Program-made: the position numbers and the translations under genes | DNA from: an uncultured SAR116 cluster alpha proteobacterium | Lineage (GTDB): Bacteria > Pseudomonadota > Alphaproteobacteria > Puniceispirillales > Marisalimonadaceae | NCBI GenBank assembly: GCA_902583415.1 | Contig: CACHVW010000003.1 | Coordinates: 1 to 51,551, forward strand | DNA: 51,551 bases | Direction of reading: 5' to 3' | Notes under the pieces: model-generated | What the model was told of the DNA's origin: nothing | The model's input: the letters and a program-made list of their open reading frames with translations, nothing else | Databases searched by the model: none | Part shown: piece by piece, positions 43,965 through 51,551 of the stretch | Layout of the letters: every line of letters starts with the position of its first letter | How positions within the stretch are numbered: the first letter of the stretch is position 1

Positions 43965-44774
43965 TCAATCTTTTGATACCTTAATTCCGAATGAATGTTT
44001 AACTTTTTCACTAGAAGGGATTTTGTATAGATTTACTCTTTTAAACCAGAGAATAAATGCTTGTAAATGAATATTTATCCAAATCTTACCTGGATATATA
44101 GAACATTTTAAAAATGCCTTTAAAATATTCAAATTATTGAATTTTACTTCTTTCAATTTCATGTTCGCTAAAAAAACTTTTTGATTATTCAAATAATATT
44201 CGACAGAGATCATAATCATATCTTGAACATAGTTTGCAAATAGTTTATAATTTCCCTTTCTTGGATAAAACGGAGATACGAATAGTTTTTTAGAAGTTTT
44301 TTGAGAAATATTTTTTAGATTAATGTTTCGTAAAACATAATGGTGAATGTCTCCAAATGTGCTTCTGACTTCAAAAATAGAGTGAATAAGTAATCCTTTA
44401 TTATTATAACAAAAATAAACTGAAAGAGGATTAAATCCAAAATTTAAAACTTTTGGGAAAGTTAATAATTTTATCTTATGAATTCCTTCTTTATCTTTTG
44501 ATCCGTTGATACATAAATTCTTAATAAATTGATAAAGATCATGAGATGTTGAAAACTTTGATTGATTGCCGTGTTTTGAGGCACTCCAAGTAAGTAGATT
44601 TAACTTTTCTAAAGAAAACAATGAAGGATATTTTAATATTGTTTTATTAGGTTTGGTTTTTAAATCAATTAATATTGCATTTGTTCGATTTTTAAAGGAA
44701 TGCTTTTTTTTACCATACCTTTTGTGGAATATATTTGCTTCAAAAAATTTTATATCACTAGCAAAAGTTTTCAT
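43965..44774 (-). CDS. DUF1365 family protein
   Basis: A 269-residue DUF1365 protein. The family block is KVLNFGFNPLSVYFCYNNKGLLIHSIFEVRSTFGD, here seen as FNPLSVYFCYN then EVRSTFGDIHHYVL, with KKLFVSPFYPRKGNYKL later. The reaction is unknown. It is nearly always next to an FAD-dependent amine-oxidase-like protein and Cfa, as here (16 and 27 bases), so it probably takes part in lipid modification. The C-terminus is basic. Confidence 0.88.
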   Translation of the reverse strand: MKTFASDIKFFEANIFHKRYGKKKHSFKNRTNAILIDLKTKPNKTILKYPSLFSLEKLNLLTWSASKHGNQSKFSTSHDLYQFIKNLCINGSKDKEGIHKIKLLTFPKVLNFGFNPLSVYFCYNNKGLLIHSIFEVRSTFGDIHHYVLRNINLKNISQKTSKKLFVSPFYPRKGNYKLFANYVQDMIMISVEYYLNNQKVFLANMKLKEVKFNNLNILKAFLKCSIYPGKIWINIHLQAFILWFKRVNLYKIPSSEKVKHSFGIKVSKD

Positions 44775-44790
44775 TTATAAACTCTAATTA

Positions 44791-46047
44791 TTAAATTTTC
44801 CATGGCAATTTTATATCAAAATATTTTGTAACCTCGACAGCTGACGATATTCCATCTTCGTGGAAACCATACCCTAACCAAGCACCTACATAGTAAATAT
44901 TATCTTTTCCTTGAACATCATTTATCTGAATTTGAGCCTGGTTAGTATTTTTATTAAAAATAGGGTGTTCATATATAATTTTTTTATGAATTAGAGATTT
45001 CTTAGGTATTATAAAAGGGTTTAGGCTAACAAACAAATTTAATGATGTATTTAAATCTTGCAGTTGATTCATCCAATAAGTTGTAGATGATTTTCCATTT
45101 TCATTAGATATATAATTCCAGCTAGACCAGGTTTTGCGAATTCTTGGCATGGTTGATGGATCTGAGTGTAAAATAACTGTATTTTTCTGGTACTGAAATT
45201 TACTTAAAATTTTAGTTGATTTTTTATCTAAGTTTTTGATCAGCCTCAAGGTTTGGTCAGGATGAGTGGCCATTATAACTTTATCAAAAATTTCATAACT
45301 TTGATCATATTCAATTTTAATTTTTTTTCTTTTTGAAGTAATAGAAGTAATTTTTGTATTTGATAAAAGTTTATTTTTTCCATTTTGTTTGATTATTTTG
45401 ATAACTTTTTTCACATATTCAATAGATCCTCCTTTAACTGTTCTCCATTGAGGTCTAATAAAAAAATTAATTAATTGATGATTTTTAAAAAAAGTAAGTA
45501 AGTTTTTTGCAGGGAATGTTAATATTTCTTTTTCTGGGCAGGACCAAATTGCAGACGACATTGGTATTAAATGATCATTTGCAAATTCATCACTAAATTT
45601 ACATCTTTTTAGGTAATCTTTTAAATTTTCATTTTCTTTTACACTAAAAGCATATTTATAACCAAAAATAAAAAATCTGATAATATCTCTCAACATTTTG
45701 TAAAATTTTAAATTAAAATAATTCTTTTTTTGTGCAAACATCCCTGCCAACGAACCTGAATATTCTAATTCACCATTTCTTGCAGATACTGCAAAGGACA
45801 TATCTGACTTTATGGTTTCTACATTTAGATATTTAAAAAAACCAATTAGATTTGGATAGTTTAATTTATTAAATACTATAAACCCAGTATCAACATTAAT
45901 AGTTGCGTTCTCATTTTTAACTTCAACAGTATTTGCATGCCCGCCGAATCTTTTATCTATTTCAAATATTGTTATGTCGTGTTTTTGAGACAATAGTAAA
46001 GCAGTGGATAGTCCTGATATTCCAGAACCAATTATGGCAATTTTCAT
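44791..46047 (-). CDS. FAD-dependent amine-oxidase-like oxidoreductase of the cfa/DUF1365 cluster
   Basis: A 418-residue flavoprotein with an N-terminal Rossmann fold (IAIIGSGISGLSTALLLSQ, glycines at 7, 9 and 12) and the FGGHANTVEV motif that characterises this subgroup. Further blocks are VDTGFIVFNKLNYPNL, SAIWSCP, RPQWRTVKGGSIEYV, VIMATHPDQTLRL, SSWNYI and the C-terminal GAWLGYGFHEDGISSAVEV that closes over FAD. It is commonly annotated as NAD(P)/FAD-dependent oxidoreductase. It is predicted to oxidise or desaturate a lipid intermediate (inference). The 58-residue membrane protein lies 23 bases upstream. Confidence 0.88.
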   Translation of the reverse strand: MKIAIIGSGISGLSTALLLSQKHDITIFEIDKRFGGHANTVEVKNENATINVDTGFIVFNKLNYPNLIGFFKYLNVETIKSDMSFAVSARNGELEYSGSLAGMFAQKKNYFNLKFYKMLRDIIRFFIFGYKYAFSVKENENLKDYLKRCKFSDEFANDHLIPMSSAIWSCPEKEILTFPAKNLLTFFKNHQLINFFIRPQWRTVKGGSIEYVKKVIKIIKQNGKNKLLSNTKITSITSKRKKIKIEYDQSYEIFDKVIMATHPDQTLRLIKNLDKKSTKILSKFQYQKNTVILHSDPSTMPRIRKTWSSWNYISNENGKSSTTYWMNQLQDLNTSLNLFVSLNPFIIPKKSLIHKKIIYEHPIFNKNTNQAQIQINDVQGKDNIYYVGAWLGYGFHEDGISSAVEVTKYFDIKLPWKI

Positions 46048-46070
46048 TTATTTGGAACTCTATATTTAAT

Positions 46071-46247
46071 TTATTGTAATTTTTTTAATCCAGTTCTAGG
46101 AGTGCATTTATCTGTAAACATTTGTTCAAGCATTGATTCTTTGCAATTTAAATGATCAGGCATTTTCATACCTGACTGTTCTCTATAAATTGAAGCAATT
46201 ACCAATACTGAAATTAATACTGCTAATATCCACATGTTTCTAGACAT
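46071..46247 (-). CDS. Small membrane-anchored protein (58 aa), unknown
   Basis: ATG at 46245-46247, TAA at 46071-46073, 58 residues, with a strong AAGGAAA ribosome site 4 bases before the start. The N-terminus has one membrane span (MWILAVLISVLVIASIY). The rest is a short periplasmic-type tail with two cysteines (DHLNCKESM and DKCTPRTGL) that could form a disulfide. It fits exactly between ycgN (17-base gap) and the FAD oxidoreductase (23-base gap) on the same strand, filling what would otherwise be an empty 217-base gap. Family not recognised. Confidence 0.65.
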   Translation of the reverse strand: MSRNMWILAVLISVLVIASIYREQSGMKMPDHLNCKESMLEQMFTDKCTPRTGLKKLQ

Positions 46248-46264
46248 TTTGTTTCCTTATATAA

Positions 46265-46690
46265 TTACCAATTATAGATATAATTTGGTAAGTTTTTTGT
46301 TTTAACCTTCTCTTCATTTGTTACCTTATTCTTTACACTATTGCCACTTTTTACAATTTCTTCGTTGTTTCCGCATACTAGTGGATGCCATTTTGGTAAT
46401 TGACCGCCCTGATCAAGAATTTTATAAGCACAAGTTTCTGGCATCCATTTTAGATTTTTTAAGTTTTTAGGAGATAAAATTTTACAGTCTGGCACTAAAG
46501 CTTTTCTGTTTATGTAATCTTTGCATAGTGCAGTTTTTTCACATAAAAGCTTGCAAGATACATTTGTATAATAAATTTCTTGTGTATCAAAATCTTCTAG
46601 TTTAACCACACAACATTTACCACATCTATCGCATAATGATTCCCATTCAGTAGGGGTCATATCTTTTAATGACTTAGATTTCCAAAACAT
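46265..46690 (-). CDS. ycgN: YcgN/UPF0260 cysteine-cluster protein
   Basis: A 141-residue member of the UPF0260 (YcgN) family, with a CxxCxxCC-type cluster in WESLCDRCGKCCVVKLED (residues 16-33) and further cysteines in NVSCKLLC, ALCKDY, PDCKIL, ETCAYK and PLVCGN. These are likely zinc or iron-sulfur ligands. The MTPTEWESLCDRCGKCC and LPxWHPLVCG elements are the family signatures. The function is not established. It is first of a possible minus-strand run with the 58-residue protein, FAD oxidoreductase, DUF1365 and cfa. Confidence 0.88.
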   Translation of the reverse strand: MFWKSKSLKDMTPTEWESLCDRCGKCCVVKLEDFDTQEIYYTNVSCKLLCEKTALCKDYINRKALVPDCKILSPKNLKNLKWMPETCAYKILDQGGQLPKWHPLVCGNNEEIVKSGNSVKNKVTNEEKVKTKNLPNYIYNW

Positions 46691-46764
46691 TATTAAAAAT
46701 TACATAAATATTATATTTTATTAAATAAATTTAATAAATTTCTTTTAATTGTTAAAGATATAAA

Positions 46765-48573
46765 ATGAAAAATATTTTAAAAAAATCAGATCTTTTAATT
46801 TCTTCAGAATTAGGCATTTATTCAAACTTATATAAAGATATTTATTTTGATAAAAAACATGGAATAAAAGAAACTCAGCATAATTTTATTAAAGCAAACA
46901 ATTTAGCTTCACGATTTAAAAAATCTGATAAATTCATAATTTCTGAGTTAGGATTTGGTACAGGTTTGAGTTTTCTAATGACTTTGAAACTATGGAAAGA
47001 AACTAAAAAACCAAATGCTAAGTTAATTTATATCAGTTTTGAAAGTGCTCCATTAACAAAAATTGAGTTAAATAATGTCTATAAAAAAGTAAGCGGAGTA
47101 AAAATACTTCATAATAAATTAATAAAAAAATTACCAATCTTATATCAGTCAACACATAGAATTTTTTTTGATTCAGAAAATGTTGAATTAATTTTAATTT
47201 ATGACGACTTCAACAGTCTAAAAAATTTTAAATTTAAAGCTGATGCATGGTTTTTAGATGGTTTTGCTCCCAAAAAGAATAAATCTGCTTGGAATTCAAA
47301 ACTTTTTGAACAAATTTATTTATCTACAGAATTTAAAGGAACTTTTAGTACATTTACTTCTGCAGGGCAAGTGAGAAGAGGATTGTCTAATTCAGGATTT
47401 TCTGTATCAAAAGTAGTTGGTTTTGGAAATAAAAAAGAAAGTTTAATTGGGATAAAGAAACCTCTATCAAGTAAGATTAATAAAGTATTAAGTTCTAAAA
47501 AAAATATTGGACCAGTAGCTATAATAGGATCAGGTATTTCAGGTGCTTCCTTAGCTTATTCATTAAGAAAAAGAAATATAGAATGTTTTGTAGTAGAAAA
47601 ATCTTCTAAATATGCAAGTGGAGCAAGTGGAAATAAATTAGCATTTCAAATGCCAAAATTAACATTGGATAATTCCCCTTACGGATTACTATCTTTGGAG
47701 GCTTTTGCTTATTCAAGAAATCTTGCCAAAAATCTTAATTCAATTCCTCCTTCTAAGGGGCTTATTGTTTTACATTCAAGGGAAAGAGATCAAGTTAAAT
47801 ATTTAAAACTTTTACAAAATAATTGGCCACTAGATTTGATTTCAAATAAAGTAGATAACGCTAAGTTCCTTGAAAATATAAATTACGTATACATGAAATC
47901 TTCAGGAATATTAGATAATAAAAAATTTATTAAAAATTTAATAAAAGATGTTAAATTTGTAGCAAATTTTGATGTTAAAAAAATTATCAATACTAAAGAC
48001 CAACTTAAATTATTAATTGATGATAAAGGTAATAGTTTAAAAGCTAAAACTGTTATTTGGGCAAATGGTTACGAGATGAAAAATCTAAGTAAGAATGTAC
48101 CCATCAATTCAATTTCTGGACAAGTAACTTATTTAAAAGAAAATAAAGCATATAATGATTTTAAGTTAAATTTTAGTTATGGTCATCATTTCTCACAAGC
48201 CTTTAGAGGGTATCATCAAATAGGATCTTCATTCAACAGAAATGAAGATAAAAATTACAAAGAAATAGATCAAATTAATAATTTAAATTCTATTCCAGAA
48301 TTTTTAAAAAAAAAATTTAAAGATTTTAACAGTGATACAAAATATAGAGTAAGTGTTAGAGCAAGCACAAAAGATAGAATGCCATTTTTTTGCAGTATGG
48401 AAAATGTAATTAACAAAAACACAAAAAACGAATACTTATTAGGAGGTATGGGATCTTGGGGGTTTGTTTATGCTCCTTTATATGCTGAATTTTTAATTAA
48501 AAGTCTTTTAAATGAACCTCTTGTAATTAATTCTAACTTAAAGCGTTTATTAGGGGTTAATAGACTTTTATAA
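46765..48573 (+). CDS. mnmC: Bifunctional tRNA 5-methylaminomethyl-2-thiouridine biosynthesis protein MnmC
   Basis: A 602-residue two-domain enzyme that finishes mnm5s2U at wobble position 34 of tRNA. The N-terminal methyltransferase (MnmD, about 1-240) has ISELGFGTGLSFLM (GFGTG at 63-67) and WFLDGFAPKKNKSAW. The C-terminal FAD oxidoreductase (about 250-602) starts with VAIIGSGISGASLAYSLR (glycines at 255, 257 and 260) and contains YASGASGNKLAFQMPKL. The near-terminal LLGGMGSWGFVYAPLYAE matches the family. It is slightly shorter than E. coli MnmC (668). It stands alone on its strand. Confidence 0.93.
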   Translation: MKNILKKSDLLISSELGIYSNLYKDIYFDKKHGIKETQHNFIKANNLASRFKKSDKFIISELGFGTGLSFLMTLKLWKETKKPNAKLIYISFESAPLTKIELNNVYKKVSGVKILHNKLIKKLPILYQSTHRIFFDSENVELILIYDDFNSLKNFKFKADAWFLDGFAPKKNKSAWNSKLFEQIYLSTEFKGTFSTFTSAGQVRRGLSNSGFSVSKVVGFGNKKESLIGIKKPLSSKINKVLSSKKNIGPVAIIGSGISGASLAYSLRKRNIECFVVEKSSKYASGASGNKLAFQMPKLTLDNSPYGLLSLEAFAYSRNLAKNLNSIPPSKGLIVLHSRERDQVKYLKLLQNNWPLDLISNKVDNAKFLENINYVYMKSSGILDNKKFIKNLIKDVKFVANFDVKKIINTKDQLKLLIDDKGNSLKAKTVIWANGYEMKNLSKNVPINSISGQVTYLKENKAYNDFKLNFSYGHHFSQAFRGYHQIGSSFNRNEDKNYKEIDQINNLNSIPEFLKKKFKDFNSDTKYRVSVRASTKDRMPFFCSMENVINKNTKNEYLLGGMGSWGFVYAPLYAEFLIKSLLNEPLVINSNLKRLLGVNRLL

Positions 48574-48574
48574 T

Positions 48575-49402
48575 CTATTCAGCAGCCTCTCTTTGAGAGT
48601 ATTCAAATTTATTAAAAATTTCTGAAAATATTTTTTGCAGATTATCAATCTTATGTATTTTAAGATTTGTTTCGTCCATGTATAAAGATCTATTAATTTC
48701 TATTTGAATTGTTTCAATGCCAACTAATGGATTACCATAATGCCTAGTTATATAACCACCCGCGTATGGGTTGTTGATTTCAACCTTAAGACCAAATTTC
48801 TCAAAACGGTTTTTAATATTATAAATTAGATTTTTAGATGAGCTTTTACCAAAATTATTTCCTAAAACAATGTCAGGTTTAATTTTAAAATGCCTTAAAG
48901 CTTTCGAGGGCATAGTGTGAAGATCAAAATGATAACAAAAACCAAATTTTTTTAATAAAAACTCTAATTGTTTTGATAAAGATTTATGAAAGGGATCATA
49001 ATATTCTTGCAGCATTTTTTTTGAATATGAGATTTTTAATTTTGTTTTAAAAATTGATTTATTATAAATAATTTTAGGGAAAACACCTAAACCATATGAA
49101 AGCATTTTTTTTTCATCTGGTTGGCCAATTATCGCAACTCCATTAAACATATCATTATCTATTGATTTTCTAGATCTATTTAGATCCACTACAGCCCTCG
49201 AACATTTTGCAATTAAAAAATCTACATTTTCTCTTTTTATTAATTTTAAAATTTTATCAGATTGATAATCTTCAATTTTTCTTATTTCATCTAAGTCTAA
49301 TTTTATATTTTTTTTAAAAAGTTCTGGATAAAAACTTCCTGAATGTGGCACCGTTATTAAAACTGGATTTTTGGGGTTCTTTCTAATACTATATATTACC
49401 AT
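48575..49402 (-). CDS. N-formylglutamate amidohydrolase family protein
   Basis: A 275-residue protein of the FGase family (zinc-dependent deformylase/amidohydrolase type). Recognisable blocks are VLITVPHSGSFYPELF with the first metal histidine, DYQSDKIL, FLIAKCSRAVVDLNRSR, CYHFDLHTMPS with the DxH ligands, NPYAGGYITRHYG and GIETIQIEINRSLYMDE. In histidine breakdown HutG removes formate from N-formylglutamate, but no other hut gene is here, so the physiological substrate is uncertain. Its stop is 1 base from that of mnmC. Confidence 0.85.
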   Translation of the reverse strand: MVIYSIRKNPKNPVLITVPHSGSFYPELFKKNIKLDLDEIRKIEDYQSDKILKLIKRENVDFLIAKCSRAVVDLNRSRKSIDNDMFNGVAIIGQPDEKKMLSYGLGVFPKIIYNKSIFKTKLKISYSKKMLQEYYDPFHKSLSKQLEFLLKKFGFCYHFDLHTMPSKALRHFKIKPDIVLGNNFGKSSSKNLIYNIKNRFEKFGLKVEINNPYAGGYITRHYGNPLVGIETIQIEINRSLYMDETNLKIHKIDNLQKIFSEIFNKFEYSQREAAE

Positions 49403-49492
49403 GTTGTTTCTATAGTTTATTTCGTTTATTAGTTCAAATCCAAAAGCTTACTATAACATATGTATTAAAAATTTTTATTTGAAAGATTTTCT

Positions 49493-50710
49493 ATGAGATA
49501 TTTTGATATTCAAACACCTGCACTTGATGCAACAAGACTTATGTTCAAAGAATTAGAAAGTGACAAGAGAAACTCTAAAATTGACTTGGGAATAGGTATA
49601 TATAGAGATGAAAAAGGAGAAGCCCCTGTCTTTAAAGCTGTAAAAAAAGCTGAAACTTTATTATTACAAACTGAAGTTTCTAAATCTTATAAAACACCTG
49701 CTGGAAACTCTGAATACTGTAAAAATATTTTAAAACTGGTTTTAGGAAAAGATATTCTTAATGAAAGAAGCAACAAAATTGGTACAATACAAATACCTGG
49801 AGCAGGATCTGGTTTAAGAATTGCTGGAGAACTTATAAAAAGTAAATTAAAAAATAAACTAATATCAATCCCCAATCCGACATGGGGACAACAAACTTTT
49901 ATGTTTCAAAAATCTGGTCTGAAAATCACAAAACATAGTTATTACGATAACACAAACAATTTCTTAAATTTTGAAGATATGGTTTTAGATTTAAAGAAAT
50001 TAAACTCGGGTGATGCATTGTTATTGCATGGATGTTGTCATAATCCAACGGGTGCTGACTTGAATAATTATCAATGGGAAGAAGTTGCTAAAATATGTAA
50101 AAAAAATGGAATTGTTCCTTTTATAGACTTGGTTTACCAAGGTTTAGGTAAAGGTATTGATGAAGATGTTCTAGGTATTAGAAAATTAGTAAAAATTGTA
50201 CCTGAAGTAATAATAACAATTTCATCTAGTAAAACTTTTGGTGTTTATAGAGACCGTTGTGGACTGATTGCAGTCATTACTGACTCCAATAAAGTAAATA
50301 GTGACTCTTTAGAAACAATGTTAAGTGAAATTGCTCGTGAGCTTTATTTCCATCCACCAGACCATGCGGCTGAAATAATAAATATTTTATTTGATGATAA
50401 GATTTTAAAAAATGAATGGCTTTTAGAAATTAATAGAATGCAGAAAAGAATAGTTTCTTTAAGAGAAAAATTTTCAAAAAGTTTGCAAAACAAATTACAA
50501 ACAGATTACTTTAGCTTTTTAAATGATCAAAATGGCATGTTTTCACTTTTGCCTATTTCTGAAGAAGGAATAATTACATTAAGAAAAGAAAATGGAATAT
50601 ACTTAATGCCTGATGGGCGTATAAATATAGCTTCTTTGCCAGAAAATAAAATAGATTTTATAGCATCTAAAATTTGTACGTTAAAAGAATTTAAAAATAG
50701 AAAGAGTTAA
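49493..50710 (+). CDS. Aromatic/aspartate aminotransferase (class I, subgroup I-alpha)
   Basis: A 405-residue PLP aminotransferase of the AspC/TyrB type. The internal-aldimine lysine is K247 (TISSSKTFGVYRDRCG). The LLHGCCHNPTGADLN block holds the PLP-interacting Asn, and IDLVYQGLGKGIDED replaces the usual FDxAYQGF. The terminal LPENKIDFIASKI fits the family. It is likely to transaminate aromatic amino acids and aspartate with 2-oxoglutarate; AspC versus TyrB specificity cannot be told by eye. The thioesterase gene begins 1 base after its stop, suggesting translational coupling. Confidence 0.88.
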   Translation: MRYFDIQTPALDATRLMFKELESDKRNSKIDLGIGIYRDEKGEAPVFKAVKKAETLLLQTEVSKSYKTPAGNSEYCKNILKLVLGKDILNERSNKIGTIQIPGAGSGLRIAGELIKSKLKNKLISIPNPTWGQQTFMFQKSGLKITKHSYYDNTNNFLNFEDMVLDLKKLNSGDALLLHGCCHNPTGADLNNYQWEEVAKICKKNGIVPFIDLVYQGLGKGIDEDVLGIRKLVKIVPEVIITISSSKTFGVYRDRCGLIAVITDSNKVNSDSLETMLSEIARELYFHPPDHAAEIINILFDDKILKNEWLLEINRMQKRIVSLREKFSKSLQNKLQTDYFSFLNDQNGMFSLLPISEEGIITLRKENGIYLMPDGRINIASLPENKIDFIASKICTLKEFKNRKS

Positions 50711-50711
50711 T

Positions 50712-51155
50712 TTGCGACAAAATCCTACAAATCGAAGTGATTATAATGATTTTTCCAAAATGAACACAAGGTGGAATGATAATGATATTTATGGTCATTT
50801 AAATAATGTAATTTATTATGAATTATTTGATACTGCTGTTAACAAATGGTTAATAAAGAATAATTTAATAGATATTAAAAAAGGGTATAATATTGGCCTT
50901 ATAGTTCAATCAGGATGTAATTACTTCTCTTCGTTTGAATATCCAGAAGATATCGACGCAGGAATAAGAGTAACAAAAATTGGAAATAGTTCCGTCAGAT
51001 ATGAGGTGGGTTTATTTAAATCAAATGATGATTTAGCATCTGCAGATGGATTTTTTATTCACGTATATGTTGATAGAATTAGCAATAAACCAATAACTTT
51101 AGATTATGAATTTAAAAAAAAATTAGATACAATTTACGTTGATGTAAATGATTAA
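50712..51155 (+). CDS. Hotdog-fold acyl-CoA thioesterase (4HBT family)
   Basis: A 147-residue single-hotdog protein of the 4-hydroxybenzoyl-CoA thioesterase/YbgC type. The motif MNTRWNDNDIYGHLNNVIYYELFDTAVNKWL contains the catalytic Asp (RWNDND) and the HLNN element, seen here near residues 17-34. It should hydrolyse an acyl-CoA or acyl-ACP. The start is a TTG at 50712 one base after the aminotransferase stop. Its stop shares TTAA (51152-51155) with that of the convergent cyclophilin-like gene. Confidence 0.85.
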   Translation: MRQNPTNRSDYNDFSKMNTRWNDNDIYGHLNNVIYYELFDTAVNKWLIKNNLIDIKKGYNIGLIVQSGCNYFSSFEYPEDIDAGIRVTKIGNSSVRYEVGLFKSNDDLASADGFFIHVYVDRISNKPITLDYEFKKKLDTIYVDVND

Positions 51156-51523
51156 AGTTTTTCTATTTTTACAATCTCGTTTTCTTTAATTGTTTCAATA
51201 TAACTTTTTTCGAAATTACTGTCTGCCCAAATATTACAAGGTGAAATTAATCTAATTTCATTTTCCTTTGAAACTGGAGTTTTACCATAACCAATAGCAA
51301 TAGCTGACCCTCCATTCCAGAATGCTATTTCTCCAAACTCAACAACTGCCTTAGCATTATCCTCTAGTTCAACATCAACAGGGGTCTCAAAATAAATCTC
51401 TTCCCCCCATTTTTTTACTGTTGAAGTAAAAGGTAATGCTTCATAAATCATATCTGCTGTTGGTGTGTCTCGTAGGTTTAAAACTAAGTTTTTATATTTA
51501 AATTTGAGAACAATTTTTTTCAT
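51152..51523 (-). CDS. Cyclophilin-like fold protein (TM1367-like)
   Basis: A 123-residue small beta-barrel protein of the cyclophilin-like family represented by TM1367. The pattern LRDTPTADMIYEALPFTSTVKKWGEEIYFETP, then VEFGEIAFWNGGSAIAIGYGKTPVS, is characteristic, here cited as PTADMIYEALPF, WGEEIYF and GEIAFWNGGSAIAIGYGKTP. Isomerase activity is doubtful for this group. It starts 28 bases from the right edge of the window. Function unknown. Confidence 0.8.
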   Translation of the reverse strand: MKKIVLKFKYKNLVLNLRDTPTADMIYEALPFTSTVKKWGEEIYFETPVDVELEDNAKAVVEFGEIAFWNGGSAIAIGYGKTPVSKENEIRLISPCNIWADSNFEKSYIETIKENEIVKIEKL

Positions 51524-51551
51524 AAATAATTTATTTTTTTAATTACTAATA

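Overview
The window is about 51.5 kb of very A+T-rich bacterial chromosome (roughly 70% A+T by eye). Genes are packed tightly: gaps are mostly under 100 bases, and several convergent pairs share or abut their stop codons. Gene content and order point to a low-GC, streamlined marine-type alphaproteobacterium. The markers are purB-purC-purS-purQ-purL followed by bolA and a CGFS glutaredoxin, a class II DAHP synthase, a GluRS with a degenerate KMSKS loop, a YcgN/UPF0260 protein and the cfa/DUF1365/FAD-oxidoreductase cluster. I cannot place it below class level. I see no rRNA, CRISPR array, insertion sequence, integrase or phage gene. I also see no dedicated transcription factor, sigma factor or solute transporter.

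Left part (1-19.2 kb), mostly accessory small-molecule metabolism. A 5'-truncated gene of unknown function runs in from the left edge. A minus-strand three-gene operon follows (M19 dipeptidase-like protein, a 567-residue unknown, a DUF3726 protein). Then come an aldo/keto reductase, a serine beta-lactamase-like hydrolase, a threonine ammonia-lyase, a membrane metallophosphoesterase coupled to a DNA photolyase, and a CaiB-type CoA transferase. Two short divergent genes encode single-span membrane peptides. They are followed by a GMC oxidoreductase with a YghU-type glutathione transferase, two short-chain dehydrogenases, a FrnE-like DsbA-family protein, a flavodoxin-like protein, a 3-hydroxyisobutyrate-dehydrogenase-like enzyme and a MaoC/hydratase-type hotdog protein. 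This looks like a set of enzymes for opening, oxidising and detoxifying small organic substrates.

Middle part (19.3-39 kb), core metabolism and translation. The plus strand carries gor, class II aroG, a nicotinate phosphoribosyltransferase, nadE, gltX, cysS, trmJ and rpsD, the last with a structured leader. The minus strand carries a purine operon (purB, C, S, Q, L) running into bolA-grxD. These are followed by map, a CinA-like protein, panC with a rhomboid protease, and a tRNA-Leu(UAA).

Right part (39-51.5 kb). An FMN-dependent alpha-hydroxy-acid oxidase, an HD phosphohydrolase and an unknown membrane-anchored coiled-coil protein come first. Next is a cluster for membrane-lipid modification of the type that travels with photolyase and the ECF sigma/ChrR stress system in other proteobacteria (SDR, NTF2-like, Cfa, DUF1365, FAD oxidoreductase). 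It is joined by a 58-residue membrane protein and YcgN. mnmC, an N-formylglutamate amidohydrolase family protein, an aromatic/aspartate aminotransferase, a hotdog thioesterase and a cyclophilin-like protein complete the window.

The least explained material is the M19-like/567-aa/DUF3726 operon, in which the M19 protein has lost half of the canonical zinc ligands. Next are the short genes at 11608-11712, 11811-11933, 35414-35584 and 46071-46247, and the rpsD leader. Function calls rest on motif recognition by eye; no database search was run.
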